Part shown: one piece after another, positions 14,001-21,800 of the stretch
Layout of the letters: each line of letters starts with the position of its first letter
How positions within the stretch are numbered: position 1 is the stretch's first letter
DNA from: Acanthococcus lagerstroemiae
Lineage: Eukaryota > Arthropoda > Insecta > Hemiptera > Eriococcidae
NCBI GenBank assembly: GCA_031841125.1
Contig: CM063106.1
Coordinates: 39,490,001 to 39,554,000, forward strand
DNA length: 64,000 nt
Direction: 5' to 3'
Position numbers and translations under genes: made by a program
The notes under the pieces: generated by a model
The model's database searches: none
What the model was told of the DNA's origin: nothing
The model's input: only the letters and a program-made list of their open reading frames with translations

Positions 14001-16590
14001 GCGGAAATTGTCGTTGGATCCATTAAATTGTCGTATTTGCATTTGTTCCTGTCGTTGTATCCCTTTGTTTTGTCGGGTCATTAAATCAGACCCGATTTGA
14101 ATTGTTACGAAAATAATTAAATTCTCTACGACTCAGTGCTTTCGTAAATACATCCGCCAATTGTTCTTTGTTGGAAATAGGCAGAAGGATGAATTTTCCA
14201 CTCCCAATACATTCCTTTATGAACTTAAATCTGGTGTCTGTATGCTTACGTTTATATTCATTCCCAGGTTCCCACACGCTTCGTATCATGTAGAATAGAA
14301 ATTGCCCTATCATTGTCTTCGTGAATTGGGACAGGGCTAGGAACAGGTTCAAAATCTACAAGGTTAACAATCCATAAAAGATGGATCGTTTATGAGGTTC
14401 GATACCGCTACAATTGCTGTACAATACTTTACAATAATTACATTGGTATAACATAACCAAATACTATAATCAGTGTTACCACTTATAACATACAAGGAAC
14501 ATGAATTCTTTTTCGTCTCTTACAAATTATATTTTGTGGGGGGAAAAAAAGTTTATGGAGGTTTATGATGGAGCGTACAGCTCAACAAAAAGAGTTTGGA
14601 ACCTCTCCTTTGTTGTGGTATTTCTCATTCTTATTCATGTCTGATTGTTTCGTGTTATTTACAGAATAAGAGTGAGCTGGAAAGAGAAGTCGCCGATTAC
14701 CTTTCTAAGGCTCTCAAGTACTGTGATATGGAAACCCCGGGTCCAAAGCAGCCAATTTACCAATACAGGGCAGCTGATATTCACCATCGACTTGCTAGTC
14801 TTTATCATAATACGTACAGGTACTTCAAGGTTTTTTATTACTTGTCCTTGCTTGAACGTGATTACACCTGACTGTGCCTAGTAGAGCCTGTCTAAGCGCC
14901 AACATTCGTTTACAGAGACCTCGACAAAGAATCTCCGCGGCGCAGTAAGACTCTGCACTTATGTTACCTACATTACGACCGAGCTCTGAAATTGTTCCTT
15001 ATGTTGGAGTTGCCGGCTCAGTTCCTAAGAGCTCGACTCGAAAAGATCGCGTTGTGCGAGTACATTTCGCAAGGTGAGTCGCGTTACTCATTTCATCCTC
15101 GCATTACTTATTTTCTCGTTCCGCTAGAGCTCTACACATACCCAAGTACAATGGGCCGCCATTTTGACCCACATCGCGCCCGTGAATGCCGAATTGACTA
15201 CGCGGTACGCTCCGCATAGTCGGATTCGGCATCTACGGGCACAGTGTGCGCCAAAATGGCGACCCGTTATACTCTCCTGTCTCCTGTGTGAAGGGCTTTA
15301 GTTTTGCGGGTGTCGGTCGTCCTGAAATTGATGTCTATGTTCGAAAATATACGGCTGATAATTCCAAATAAAACTCACCCCACATTACCTAAGTTCCGAT
15401 GTCGGTATTGGCAAAATTGGTACCTCGAAGTAAGATGTGTTACGAGGAATCGTGATTTTACTATTTTTCTTGATTCTCATCCAGGGTCGGATTTGCTATA
15501 CGCGTTACCGGGCAATTTCCCGGCAGTCCGGTCCGATCTATGAGGCGGGCTAGTATATGTGGGAGTTTTTACTCGGTTTGCCGATATGTTGAGTTTTGAA
15601 CCGAGATGGCTGATGTAATGGCGTTTTCTCGGTATAGCGTTGCACGTCCAAACCAGCCCCTCTTATTCTTATCATAGTCCTCCACCCCGCCCCTAACCCT
15701 CCTGAAAACCCGAAAATGAAAAGTAAGCTACTCTGAACGAGTAGAATAACCTTAATTTCATTGTTCTTGAATCGAAAGATGTGAGGTTTGACTGATCAGC
15801 CTAAGTTCCACTGATTGGGTCGTTTTCCAGATTCCACCAGTGTCACGGCCAAAATTAAAGCCCTTCAGAATGCCCTCGATCTGGTGCTACAGAGTGCTCC
15901 GATTCTAAAGATCATGTGCGACCGGAATACCACCGATGATGCGGAGGAGGCATCGCCGCCATTTGAAAATGGGACAGTCAACCGCTATGAAAAAAGTAAT
16001 GAAGATGCGAATGCCGCAGCCGCGGTGCGGAAAATAGAAAATGAAGAAGCGAAGAAGGCGGAAAACGAAGCCGGCGACAACAATAATGAGTCGAGTGATG
16101 ACAAGTTGGATGATACGGCTGAAGAGCAGAAATTAATCGAGTTAATGGAGTCTCGGTTACAGTACATCCTCCGTTCGTTGATTAAACATTGTTCCACATC
16201 TACGAAGTAAGTGTGTGTCTTCATTATTATCCCATCCCGATGACATTTCCGTGTTTCTCGTTTTAAGGTTGTAATTTGCGATAAAAATACTTACCCCCGT
16301 TTGATGGCTGCTGGCATACGCCGAGGGTTAACTTTATAATGAGAAACTTGCGTAATTAAATCGAAGCGCTCGCGCAACACGTCTTATTTCCTTTCAACGT
16401 TACGCCGTTTATGACTTTCTGTATCGTTGAACGTTGTTCGTTTGTTCTGCTCGTTCGCAGGTATTCTAGCGTTGTTGCGAAGTACAAAGAAATGTACAGC
16501 GTGTTGTTGAGGAGCAGCGCGGAGAAAAAATCCAGCACGGAGCAACGACTTTACGATATTATTACGAAGTACAGCAACGTAAACGAATGA
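1941..16590 (+). CDS. EDRF1: EDRF1 homologue, C-terminal part, 11 exons (5' end outside window)
   Basis: Spliced gene, joined exons 1941-2080, 2279-2424, 2513-2680, 2756-2994, 4145-4321, 7774-7997, 8075-8224, 14665-14819, 14916-15073, 15831-16206, 16461-16590. Every intron is GT-AG and every phase fits, giving 2063 nt, about 686 codons, ending in TGA. Motifs that match the animal EDRF1 C-terminal half are RLGNISNELGTYYMKQA, a helical SALTALNYRRLNPEIWDTVFYE-type segment, and YRAADIHHRLASLYH. The vertebrate protein is about 1240 residues, so roughly the last half is here. Family knowledge: EDRF1 is a nuclear protein with TPR-like helical repeats, linked in mammals to GATA1-dependent globin and haem gene expression; its role in invertebrates is not known. 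The exons contain no stop or frameshift, so the gene looks functional. The preceding exon must end with one base of a split codon and was not found in 1-1940. Confidence 0.93.
2279..2424 (+). CDS. EDRF1: EDRF1 exon 2, lysine-rich linker
   Basis: Acceptor TTTTTAACAG, donor GTACGT. Phase 0 start, two bases left over. The peptide is very basic (KAKKEEKQ at the start, ESKKKKKNAKKKEE near the end), a likely disordered linker or nuclear localisation segment. This part is expected to vary between species. Confidence 0.82.
2513..2680 (+). CDS. EDRF1: EDRF1 exon 3
   Basis: Acceptor TGTTCTTCAG, donor GTGAGA. The split codon TC+A joins it to exon 2. Encodes SIGALLCKSHIETMPTW and WKQHLRTLLYEKACLVYATL, typical of the amphipathic helices of the family. 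Ends in AA of a split Asn codon. Confidence 0.87.
2756..2994 (+). CDS. EDRF1: EDRF1 exon 4
   Basis: Acceptor GTTCTCAG, donor GTACGT. Begins NYGSALKHIRLVLESRAH, a TPR-like helix that parallels the YGKALRYIKLAL-type segment of vertebrate EDRF1. It continues with LLGRAGDCCFQIG. The last base G forms a Glu codon with exon 5. Confidence 0.88.
2995..4144 (+). other. EDRF1 intron, no recognised element
   Basis: Intron of 1150 bases between exons 4 and 5. It holds short unrelated reading frames on both strands and a poly-T run at 3950-3963. I see no transposon ends or RNA gene in it. Confidence 0.6.
4145..4321 (+). CDS. EDRF1: EDRF1 exon 5, RLGN motif
   Basis: Acceptor CTGTTACAG, donor GTAAAT. Contains RLGNISNELGTYYMKQA, the most recognisable EDRF1 block (vertebrate proteins have an RLGN-x3-E-x-G-x-YYM-type segment here). 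177 bases, phases 2 and 1. Confidence 0.92.
4495..5873 (-). mobile_element. Non-LTR retrotransposon (LINE) RT, 3' part, decayed
   Basis: Read on the minus strand. The 5342-5617 part carries reverse transcriptase text (MAFADTEKAFDNAKWDK, then the GVMQG motif of RT domain 4). The 4498-4743 part has the C-terminal tail found on many arthropod LINEs (GHNLRHPGIISLLLEGRVE, YVQQIIKDIKCKYY, MKELAQDREKWRAASN). Many stops and frameshifts separate the pieces, so it is dead. It lies antisense in an EDRF1 intron. Its 5' continuation is at 7144-7560, separated by an insertion. Clade RTE-like or related; not decided. Confidence 0.8.
6217..6430. repeat. Degenerate AGTCT/GAGTCT word repeat
   Basis: The word AGTCT or a close variant recurs every 10-20 bases (GGAGTCTGG, CCCAGTCTCAG, GAGTCAG, CAGAGTCTCATCAGAGTCT). 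The spacing is irregular, so it is not a simple microsatellite. The same style of sequence recurs at 9560-9870 and 40300-40510. Confidence 0.6.
6485..6811. mobile_element. piggyBac-like MITE candidate
   Basis: Inverted ends CCCTTTCGCTCCCAA on the left and AGCGAAAGGG on the right (327 bp). piggyBac elements begin with CCC and duplicate TTAA. The flanks here are TTGA and TGAA, each one change from TTAA, so the call is an inference. No coding capacity. Confidence 0.45.
7144..7560 (-). mobile_element. LINE fragment, region just N-terminal of RT
   Basis: Minus-strand frame 7145-7444 reads FEKALRDLKKGKAPGVNEVPAEL, the conserved lead-in to LINE reverse transcriptases (usual form KAPG-x-DEIPAEL), preceded by a variable acidic segment. 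It is the upstream part of the same antisense LINE as 4495-5873. Confidence 0.75.
7774..7997 (+). CDS. EDRF1: EDRF1 exon 6
   Basis: Acceptor TGTATGTTTAG, donor GTAATG. A Glu codon is completed across the 3.4-kb intron. Encodes KEKLEALFAISMTHLGNGIK and ANLALLYSNTGRLMRLMAHF, two TPR-like helical pairs, ending in phase 0. Confidence 0.9.
8075..8224 (+). CDS. EDRF1: EDRF1 exon 7
   Basis: Acceptor TTTTCGCAG, donor GTAAGT; 50 codons in phase 0. The NPEIWDTVFYEMSTTLYTMA part parallels the AIWDSVNWELSTTYFTMA-type segment of vertebrate EDRF1, a strong positional match. Confidence 0.92.
8573..9260 (-). pseudogene. Mariner (Tc1/mariner) transposase, broken
   Basis: On the minus strand 9006-9260 encodes the N-terminal DNA-binding part (TFRRLKGIYGDNTVDRRSM, then WVIKFRDGEPGKVNIED). 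Bases 8573-8770 encode the C-terminal tail (MLKGDLKSNHHALDDEV, FFVDGMKKLVGRWAKC, VHQFEAKE, stop at 8573-8575). The part between is shortened and shifted, with most of the DDD catalytic core missing. Full mariner transposases are about 345 residues. It lies in EDRF1 intron 7 in antisense. Terminal inverted repeats were not identified. Confidence 0.85.
9475..9500. repeat. Poly(A) tract, 22 bases
   Basis: Long A run in the + strand after CTCAAAC, possibly the tail of a retroposed copy; no source sequence recognised. Confidence 0.6.
9560..9870. repeat. Degenerate AGTCT/GTCTC word repeat, second tract
   Basis: Irregularly spaced AGTCT, GTCTCA and GTCTTA words (TAGTCTCTGCAGTGTCTCAAAT, GGAGTCTCG, GAGAGTCTCAG, GGAGTCTTTCAG). 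The bias continues weakly to about 10256, just before the Harbinger MITE. Similar to the tracts at 6217 and 40300. Confidence 0.5.
10257..10510. mobile_element. PIF/Harbinger-like MITE, 254 bp
   Basis: Terminal inverted repeats begin GGCCCGTTTCAC and extend through GTATCCGACACG to a GGTCCG word on each side, about 34 bases with few mismatches. The flanks are TTA at 10254-10256 and TTA at 10511-10513, the 3-bp duplication typical of PIF/Harbinger. Words of the type CCGACACG recur inside. No coding capacity. In EDRF1 intron 7. Confidence 0.82.
10917..11065 (-). mobile_element. Penelope-like element 5' fragment with hammerhead-like motif
   Basis: Bases 10917-11008 match 21700-21796 closely. On the minus strand they read from ATG as MKTDSQ-x-x-RNTKKQAQ. 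In the second copy they lie upstream of Penelope-type RT. Next to it, 11019-11045 on the + strand reads CTGATGA-TGGC-ATAACA-GCCG-GAAG, the layout of the hammerhead ribozyme known from Penelope-like element pseudo-LTRs. The expected GAAA is GAAG, so it is probably inactive. Confidence 0.6.
11428..11675. mobile_element. hAT-type MITE, 248 bp, perfect 8-bp TSD
   Basis: Terminal inverted repeats CAGTGGCGTAGCC and GGCTACGCCACTG. The same 8 bases ATGTAAAC flank it at 11420-11427 and 11676-11683. The CAG start and 8-bp duplication are diagnostic of hAT. The interior has poly-G and poly-C tracts near the two ends and no coding potential. In EDRF1 intron 7. Confidence 0.92.
12510..13035. mobile_element. 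hAT-type MITE, 526 bp, perfect 8-bp TSD
   Basis: The right end GTAGCC-AG inverse (GGCTACGGGCCTG) pairs with a mutated left end TAGCCCCGTAGCTA. The flanks are ATAATATA at 12502-12509 and at 13036-13043. The interior repeats phrases on GCCCCC close to both ends. Related to the element at 41914-42542 by its CAGGCCCGTAGC-type end. Confidence 0.85.
13147..13258. repeat. Left copy of a ~100-bp direct repeat
   Basis: Matches 14409-14503 nearly base for base: both contain ACAATACTTTACAATAATTA and, further on, the words ACTATAATCAGTGTTACCAC and TATAACATACAAG. The pair brackets the copia remnant, so the copies could be pieces of LTRs, but the spacing (1.26 kb) is far too short for a full element. Confidence 0.65.
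13476..13765. repeat. Degenerate tandem repeat, ~110-bp unit, about 2.6 copies
   Basis: Each unit starts with a GGG(T)-CGCT(A/G)AATCC-type word followed by GTTTC-GGAGT, a CT-rich stretch with CCTC, then TTACTCCA. The copies start near 13476, 13590 and 13695. No coding potential. Confidence 0.5.
13840..14080. repeat. TTGTCG word repeat
   Basis: The word TTGTCG or TACGTCG recurs seven or eight times at 15-30-base steps (ATTGTCGTGC, TTTTGTCGGGCG, AATTGTCGTTGG, AATTGTCGTATT, TTTTGTCGGGTC). It lies next to the copia remnant. Confidence 0.45.
14085..14365 (-). pseudogene. Ty1/copia retrotransposon, end of RNase H domain
   Basis: Minus-strand reading ends with KHTDTRFKFIKECI and EQLADVFTKALSRREF, the standard C-terminus of copia polyproteins (KH-x-D-x-R-x-HFI ... 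EQLAD-x-FTK-x-L). The upstream part VPSPVHEDNDRAI is in another frame, so the copy is broken. Only about 90 residues of RNase H are left. Confidence 0.85.
14409..14503. repeat. Right copy of the ~100-bp direct repeat
   Basis: Partner of 13147-13258, same orientation. The two copies differ by small indels. EDRF1 exon 8 starts 160 bases further on. Confidence 0.65.
14665..14819 (+). CDS. EDRF1: EDRF1 exon 8, YRAADIHHRLASLYH block
   Basis: Acceptor GTTATTTACAG, donor GTACTT. Encodes VADYLSKALKYCD and PIYQYRAADIHHRLASLYH, the best conserved stretch of EDRF1 across animals. Phase 0 start; ends in AG of an Arg codon. Confidence 0.95.
14916..15073 (+). CDS. EDRF1: EDRF1 exon 9
   Basis: Acceptor CGTTTACAG, donor GTGAGT. 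The short intron (96 bases) is skipped and the Arg codon AG+A is restored. Encodes LHLCYLHYDRALKLF and FLRARLEKIALCEYI, again matching the family (vertebrate LHYSKAAKLF, LLRVQLERVAFAEF). Confidence 0.94.
15131..15280. mobile_element. Fold-back MITE family F, copy 1 (EDRF1 intron)
   Basis: Long hairpin: the left arm has CGCCATTTTG, GCCCGTGAATGCCG and GACTACGCGG, and the right arm repeats them inverted (CCGCATAGTC, CGGCATCTACGGGC, CAAAATGGCG). The loop is only a few bases. A sister copy is at 33992-34151 and a half copy near 29985. No coding capacity. Confidence 0.75.
15831..16206 (+). CDS. EDRF1: EDRF1 exon 10 with acidic/alanine-rich insert
   Basis: Acceptor CGTTTTCCAG, donor GTAAGT; 376 bases. 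Starts DSTSVTAKIKALQNALDLVL and ends LMESRLQYILRSLIKHC, both like the vertebrate C-terminus (ALDIMVRTEHAF, FESRLSFLLLQSIK). Between them lies a low-complexity segment of about 60 residues rich in Asn, Glu, Asp and Ala, likely disordered. Confidence 0.92.
16461..16590 (+). CDS. EDRF1: EDRF1 last coding exon
   Basis: Acceptor GCTCGTTCGCAG. The Lys codon AA+G is restored, then YSSVVAKYKEMYSVLLRSSA and a tail ending NVNE, stop TGA at 16588-16590. Parallels the KHIYSQLLRATAN-type C-terminus of vertebrate EDRF1. Confidence 0.9.
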
Positions 16591-17105
16591 CTTTGGATGG
16601 TCAAATTCGAGCTTAATCGGCTGGCAGAATGGCGGTTTCGCGGCACATGAAGAGTCGAGGGAGTTCTTTTAGAAATGTCATCAGTTGAGGATGAAGTGAA
16701 CGGAGTTGGAAACTGACACTGAAATCGAACAGCGTTATTATTTGAGTTCGCGTTGCTATTTTCAAATCGTGTGTAATCGGAGCACGAATGATGGAAACAC
16801 CTTCGGGAGATTCGGTGTCATGATTTTCCGCTGTTTCGTGGGTATTATTGGTTTTAAATCGTATTCGTTGGATTACATAAGTACCTACAGTATTAGTAGA
16901 TCGAACTACGAGCGTGAAACTACATTCAATGTGTATTTTACTAGTTCCAAGTTTTCGATTCTGCTTGCTGGCGGAAACGTATTGCAAAGATGGTTGTGAT
17001 ACTATTAATTATATTTCGGATATTTTATTTTTAATTACTTGAGCTGTTGAGTAGGCGAAACTTGGTTCGATTGCGTAATAAATTTTCATTTATATATACT
17101 CGTAT
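16591..17105 (+). other. EDRF1 3' UTR (inferred)
   Basis: Runs from the stop to just past the AATAAA signal, about 500 bases without a further exon. The exact cleavage site cannot be seen. Confidence 0.6.
17077..17082 (+). terminator. Poly(A) signal AATAAA, EDRF1 candidate
   Basis: First AATAAA downstream of the EDRF1 stop codon, 487 bases away. It sits in an AT-rich stretch followed by a T-rich region. Confidence 0.6.
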
Positions 17106-17685
17106 TTCTTCATTACTTCGTAGCTGGCCCTAAGCTAGTGAACTGTATAGTCCTGTCGAGTGTTGCTCTCCCAGCTTCTTCTGTGTCTATAAATAAGTAC
17201 AAATGCAGAATGGCGGAATTTGCCAGTACTCCAATACCGGACATTGGCGATCGCGGTTTCTGATGCGCGACTTTCCTGGGCAGGGTTAGTCGGGGTAGTT
17301 CGTCGTTACTTTCCCCGCAGTTTGTTGCGTTGAGTTTACCTTCCCTGTGCCGAAAAGTGTGCAGCCGTAGTTCGCTTACTAGCCATGATCGTGTTTCACG
17401 ACGCTGAGCAAGCTGTACACGACGTGCACACGCAAAGTACCAATATTTCTGTTCGGATGGTAACAAGTTCTGCGATTGTAGCGTCTTATTCGTTTAAACT
17501 GACGGGGGTTACAGGACGCGCCCAGCTCGATTGATACTTCATTCATTCTTAATTTGTGTGTGAGGTGGCGCTATATGCACCGAGCGCTCAGACTTTGCAG
17601 TTCATTGCACTAGTCCTCAAGTTACTGTTAAGGATCAGCTCAGTAGCCTCACTTTTATAGCCAAAGTGAGAATTTTACTAAGCTC
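17106..17685. other. Intergenic, no recognised feature
   Basis: A GC-richer stretch with a 117-codon open frame on the minus strand (17113-17466) that has no family signature I know. It could be part of a promoter region or an unknown exon, but nothing supports that. Confidence 0.4.
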
Positions 17686-19005
17686 TATCCCTTTGACTTC
17701 ACTGGGTGCTGGATATTCTAGCCCCACTGCTTCGCGTCTTGTCCCGGCTATTGCTGGGCACCGACATATGATATGGATCGAGGTTTCTTCCTCTTCTCCA
17801 CAGTGATCCCTCCAGGAGAGTTTTTCATCAAGATATACTCCCTAAGTACTTCACCTTTCCTGTGAGGGTTAGCGGTCTTCCCTTGTATTGCACCTTGATC
17901 AACTCCTTGCCTTTCCTTTTACGGGTGAAAAGAGTGATCTCCGTTTTGTCCGGGTTTATCGATAACCCCTTTTTCGCACACCATTTTCCCACACATCGAA
18001 GTCCCCACTGCGTTAACTCCGCCATGCTTCCCGGAAATTTGCCGGTTACCACCACAGCCAAATCATCAGCGTAGCCCTGTGTGTATATTTCCAGCAGGTT
18101 CCACAGTGGGGGAGAGAGTACTCCGCCTTGTGGGCAGCCCCTGATGGTCGTTGCATGGATCCGTTCTTGTTGGTATGTTATCCGGATCTCCCTGCCTTTT
18201 AGCATAGATACAATCCAGTTTATTAAGCTTTCCTTCACTTCCCTTTCCCTCAGGGCTATTTCTATGGATTCATGAGAGGTAGCGTCAAACACTCCCTGTA
18301 TATCCATGAATGTTGCTAGGACATAATCTCCACCAGTTCATCCGTCTCTCAATTGCTGTAACAAGTGAGTGCAGTGATGACTCCACTGATTTGCCTGCCC
18401 TGTATGGATGCTGGTTCTCATTTAGTGGGAACCTTTTCAGGGTAACCTCTCTTAGGTGCCTGTCTATCAGCCTTTCAAAGGTTTTTAGCATGAATGATGA
18501 GAGACTTATCGGCCTGTAGGATTTGGCATTGCAGGGGTCTCTGCCTGGTTTAGGCAAAAACACCACTCTCACACCCCTCTACGATTTTGGAATGTGTCCT
18601 AGAGCTAATGATGCCTTGAGGACCCTAATGAACGTTCCCATTATGGTTTCTAGTCCTGTCTGTAGGCAGACTGGATAGATTCCATCTGGGCCTGGTGCTT
18701 TGTACGGCGAGAATGTGTTTACCGCCCAACATACCCTGTCTGGTGTAACCACCTCCTTCGCCGTTTCCCAATCCGTTCCTCTTTGCACACAGTCGGCTCC
18801 TGGCTGCGGCTGTGTGTTTTCCATGATTTTTGCTTCTGGAAAGTGCGTGTCAGTGAGGTGCTCTATTGCCTCTCTCGGGGTGGTGGAGAAACCACTTGTC
18901 GGGAGTTCGAGCGGCCCCTCTTCCACCCACATTTCCTTATTGAGAAGTGTTTGCAGGTTCGCCGTCTCCGGTATCTTTTCTATAGATTCGATTGATACTT
19001 AGTTG
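17686..19005 (-). mobile_element. LOA/R1-like non-LTR retrotransposon, truncated
   Basis: Antisense RT in three frames: SPYKAPGPDGIYPVCLQ (18579-18932), VFLPKPGRDPCNAKSYRPIS (18285-18572), then GCPQGGVLSPPLWNLL and GYADDLAVVV (17828-18307). The RT catalytic YADD is intact. After KVKYLGSIS the reading drops directly to a C-terminal zinc-knuckle-like segment (DHCGEEEETSIHIICRCP) near 17700, so the RNase H-type region is deleted. The endonuclease half is missing. Several frameshifts; dead. Confidence 0.85.
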
Positions 19006-19089
19006 CTGGGTTCGCTAGGATGTCAGGGGAGGGAGGGATATCACTAACTTTCCGGCGTTGTTGGCACTCAAACCGATGACGTATCACTT

Positions 19090-19680
19090 GGAGCGTATGG
19101 CGATGCACGCATGCCAAATTGGCTCCCCAGACACTGCACCCCTGATCCCAGAAACTACCCTTTTATGACCAGAAGGACGTCTTAAAGCTGGCCTGGGCCC
19201 CCATTTCGCCTCTTCGCTTTAGAATCGCGCTGTCCTTCCAAGGCTGATATGGTACATTCTACTGACCGTGGTAACGCTCACCCAGCATTAACCTAGGATT
19301 CGGGTGCTCTACAGCCGGATGCTCTTCTTTCTTTCTCCCTCAGCTTCTCGCCTTGGTACGTGTGGTGATGCAGAAAGATGGTGACGGCGGGGTGAAACCT
19401 GCCGGGTGGTCTGCAGCAGCTCTAGGATGGTACAGAGTCGTCGTGTCCCCTGTGGGCCGAGCTTTGTTCGTCGGCCCTCTGCCTCGACCATTCCGTCTCC
19501 ATCTTCTTCATGATGGTCCAGACAAAAGCCGACGCCCGGTTTCATCCGCTTCTACTCTTCAGCATTTCCGGAATTAAGGTGTTCAGCGCGAGACGGTTGA
19601 TCACGCTGTCGTCGGTGTCGCTGTCATTGCCGAGATCAATATCCTTGTTAATGTCCCGCACCTCTCTTTTAGGAAAGTTT
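19090..19680 (+). repeat. Repeat family L, copy 1
   Basis: Shares long text with 38748-39415 in the same orientation: the words ATGCACGCATGCCA, CTGGCTCCCCAGACAC, GGTGACGGCGGGGTGAA and TTTCCATCCGCTTCTACTCT-type lines recur in the same order. Similar pieces are at 41890-42770 and, inverted, at 46066-46432. No clear coding frame. It begins about 85 bases beyond the upstream edge of the LOA/R1 LINE. Confidence 0.75.
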
Positions 19681-19719
19681 GACCCCCTCCCCACACACAC
19701 ACACTCCAAAAAGTTGATT

Positions 19720-20690
19720 AACTAATCACGACAGTTTTTTCTTTAAAATGTCGAAAACTATTGAATTTAAGAAAACTGTTTTCTGAAGAATATTGTTCTA
19801 TTTTGAATTTGTAAAATTGATTACTCAATTATTTATTTTTTATTTTTTTCATATATACCCCACAGATGTTATAAATGGGGTGTTCCAAAGAACACAGTAT
19901 CATCTTACTTCATGAACACAGACGTTACGGGAGGACTAATTGAATTTATGATATTTTTTCACTCGCGCCGAGTTGTGAAAGCAGCAGGAATTCTAATTAC
20001 CTCCGGAGCTGTTTCTTTGTATCCTCATCTATTTATCCTGGAATTTTCCCCTCCTCCTTCGCTTGATGTCACCCTTTGGATACTGCACACCTGCATAAAA
20101 AACGCCCATTTTTTGTGTTTCATTGGTTTCGTGGGGAAAAAAAAGAAGAAAAAAAAAAGACAGACTTTACAAGTGTACCTTTCACTGCTCTTGTTAGTCA
20201 GAACAATGAAATCGTGGTATTATCCGAGGAAGGGGAAGAGGTCCGAGATCACTGAATTAAATTTTGATATCAATTTAACCTTCACTTGAAAATTCTGGCA
20301 TCATAGGAAAGAGCTGACGATCCATCATGGGTTTACGAAGTCACTGAATTTGACCGTGACATCAATGTGACGCAATTTTGACAATAGTGACATCTGGGGG
20401 TGGGGGACAGAAATTGGAGAATTTGCTAAATACAATATGGGTGACATTTTGGGAGTTTCAAAATCGTTAATTTTATTATAGCCATTTCAATTTTAAATTC
20501 ATGATGATTTTGTAAGTACTGTAACTGAATTCCTTCATTAATGCAGGGATGACGTCTTAAATGCTGCAGTGTTTTTATAATTGCCTATCGGATTCGCCGT
20601 AAATATGCACTTCGATGTTCCAGCGTTGTTGATTTACTCCTGGCAGTAGTTTTGGTTAATAATTTCTTTTGGGATGTTAGCGTACGCTGT
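19720..20690. other. AT-rich, no recognised feature
   Basis: Contains short A runs and scattered short frames. I see no exon, transposon end or RNA gene. Confidence 0.5.
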
Positions 20691-21800
20691 TCCTTTTCTG
20701 TTGTTTTTGTTGTTGTTGTTCGTCAGTATTGTTGTTAGTTTGTTTTTGTTTTGCTATGTTTCCAAAAATGTTTGTTACGTCCAATGATACCAGTTTGTCG
20801 TTGTTGTTCGATGTTATTTTTTCCAGTTTGACTTTTAGTTATATTGTGTTTTTTATGTAGTCATCTGTTCTGAAATTGAAGTATTCTTTCATGAATCTGG
20901 CTATTGTTTGTACTAGTTTGTAGCTTGGTGATTGTATGCTGTTGATTAGTGGTCTTATTGGTCTGTCTTGTGTATGGAGTTGTATGAGTCCTTTTAATTG
21001 TGGTGCCTTGGGGTTCATTTCTCCCAGCTTCTTGTTGTTTACGTTGTTGTTTTTCATTATGGTCTTTAGTCTGCCTTGGTGTTTATTCGTCGGGTCCGAG
21101 TTTAATGGTTCGTAATTATTGTTATTTATGTAAGTTTCAATTTTCTTTATGTATTCATCTTTGTTTAGTACTACCGTGGTGTTGCCTTCGTCTCCTTCAG
21201 TGAGTATTAAGTTGTTTTCTTTTCTTTTTGAGTTATAGGGCTGTTTTTTGTATGTTTTCCTTGTGTTTGTTCCCTTTTTTCTTTATGGTCAGCATTATGT
21301 TTTCAATTTGTGTTCTTGCTTCGTCTGGTTCTATGGTCTGATTGATCTTTCGCAGTCTACTGTTAATTCTTCTAGTGTTTTATCTATATGTTCTGTTGTT
21401 TTGTACCTATTTGTTTCCTTTGTTCAGGAAATCGTTTTCTTTTTGTGTGAAGTTCACAGTCATCATGTTTACTGCCTTTAGGGCGAATTTGTGCTGCTGG
21501 TTATGTTGGGTGTTTTACTTTTTTTTGTTTTAGTGCGTAGAATTTCTTTTCTTTACTTTGTCGGCGTAGCTGTTTTTCTCTTTTTCTATATATTCTTTCC
21601 CTTCTTGGTATATGTGCTGTTCTATTTGTTGGTGTTCTAGTGTCTTGTTCAGTATAAAGTTTTAGTTGTGTAGTTCTATGTATGTTCAGTCTGTTCCTTT
21701 TTTGTGTAGTTCGCGTATTTCGTTTTTAATTCTAATTGCCTGAGCTTGTTTCTTGGTGTTACGAGCCGCTTGGCTGTCTGTCTTCATGTTTATTGTTGCG
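20690..21800 (-). mobile_element. Penelope-like element (PLE), N-terminal and early RT region
   Basis: On the minus strand the order is MKTDSQAARNTKKQAQ (near 21790), a lysine-rich stretch, ILTEGDEGNTTVVLNKDEYI (near 21200), then PKAPQLKGLIQLHTQDRPIR and SPSYKLVQTIARF (20839-21057). The last two are the RT fingers region typical of Penelope-like elements. The catalytic YxDD and the GIY-YIG endonuclease are missing, so the copy is truncated. Long T/G-rich + strand text reflects A/C-rich coding on the other strand. Confidence 0.75.

Noticed and set aside
17113..17466. 117-codon minus-strand frame after EDRF1
   Set aside because: No recognisable motif, no splice or promoter context; length is reachable by chance in this GC-richer stretch.
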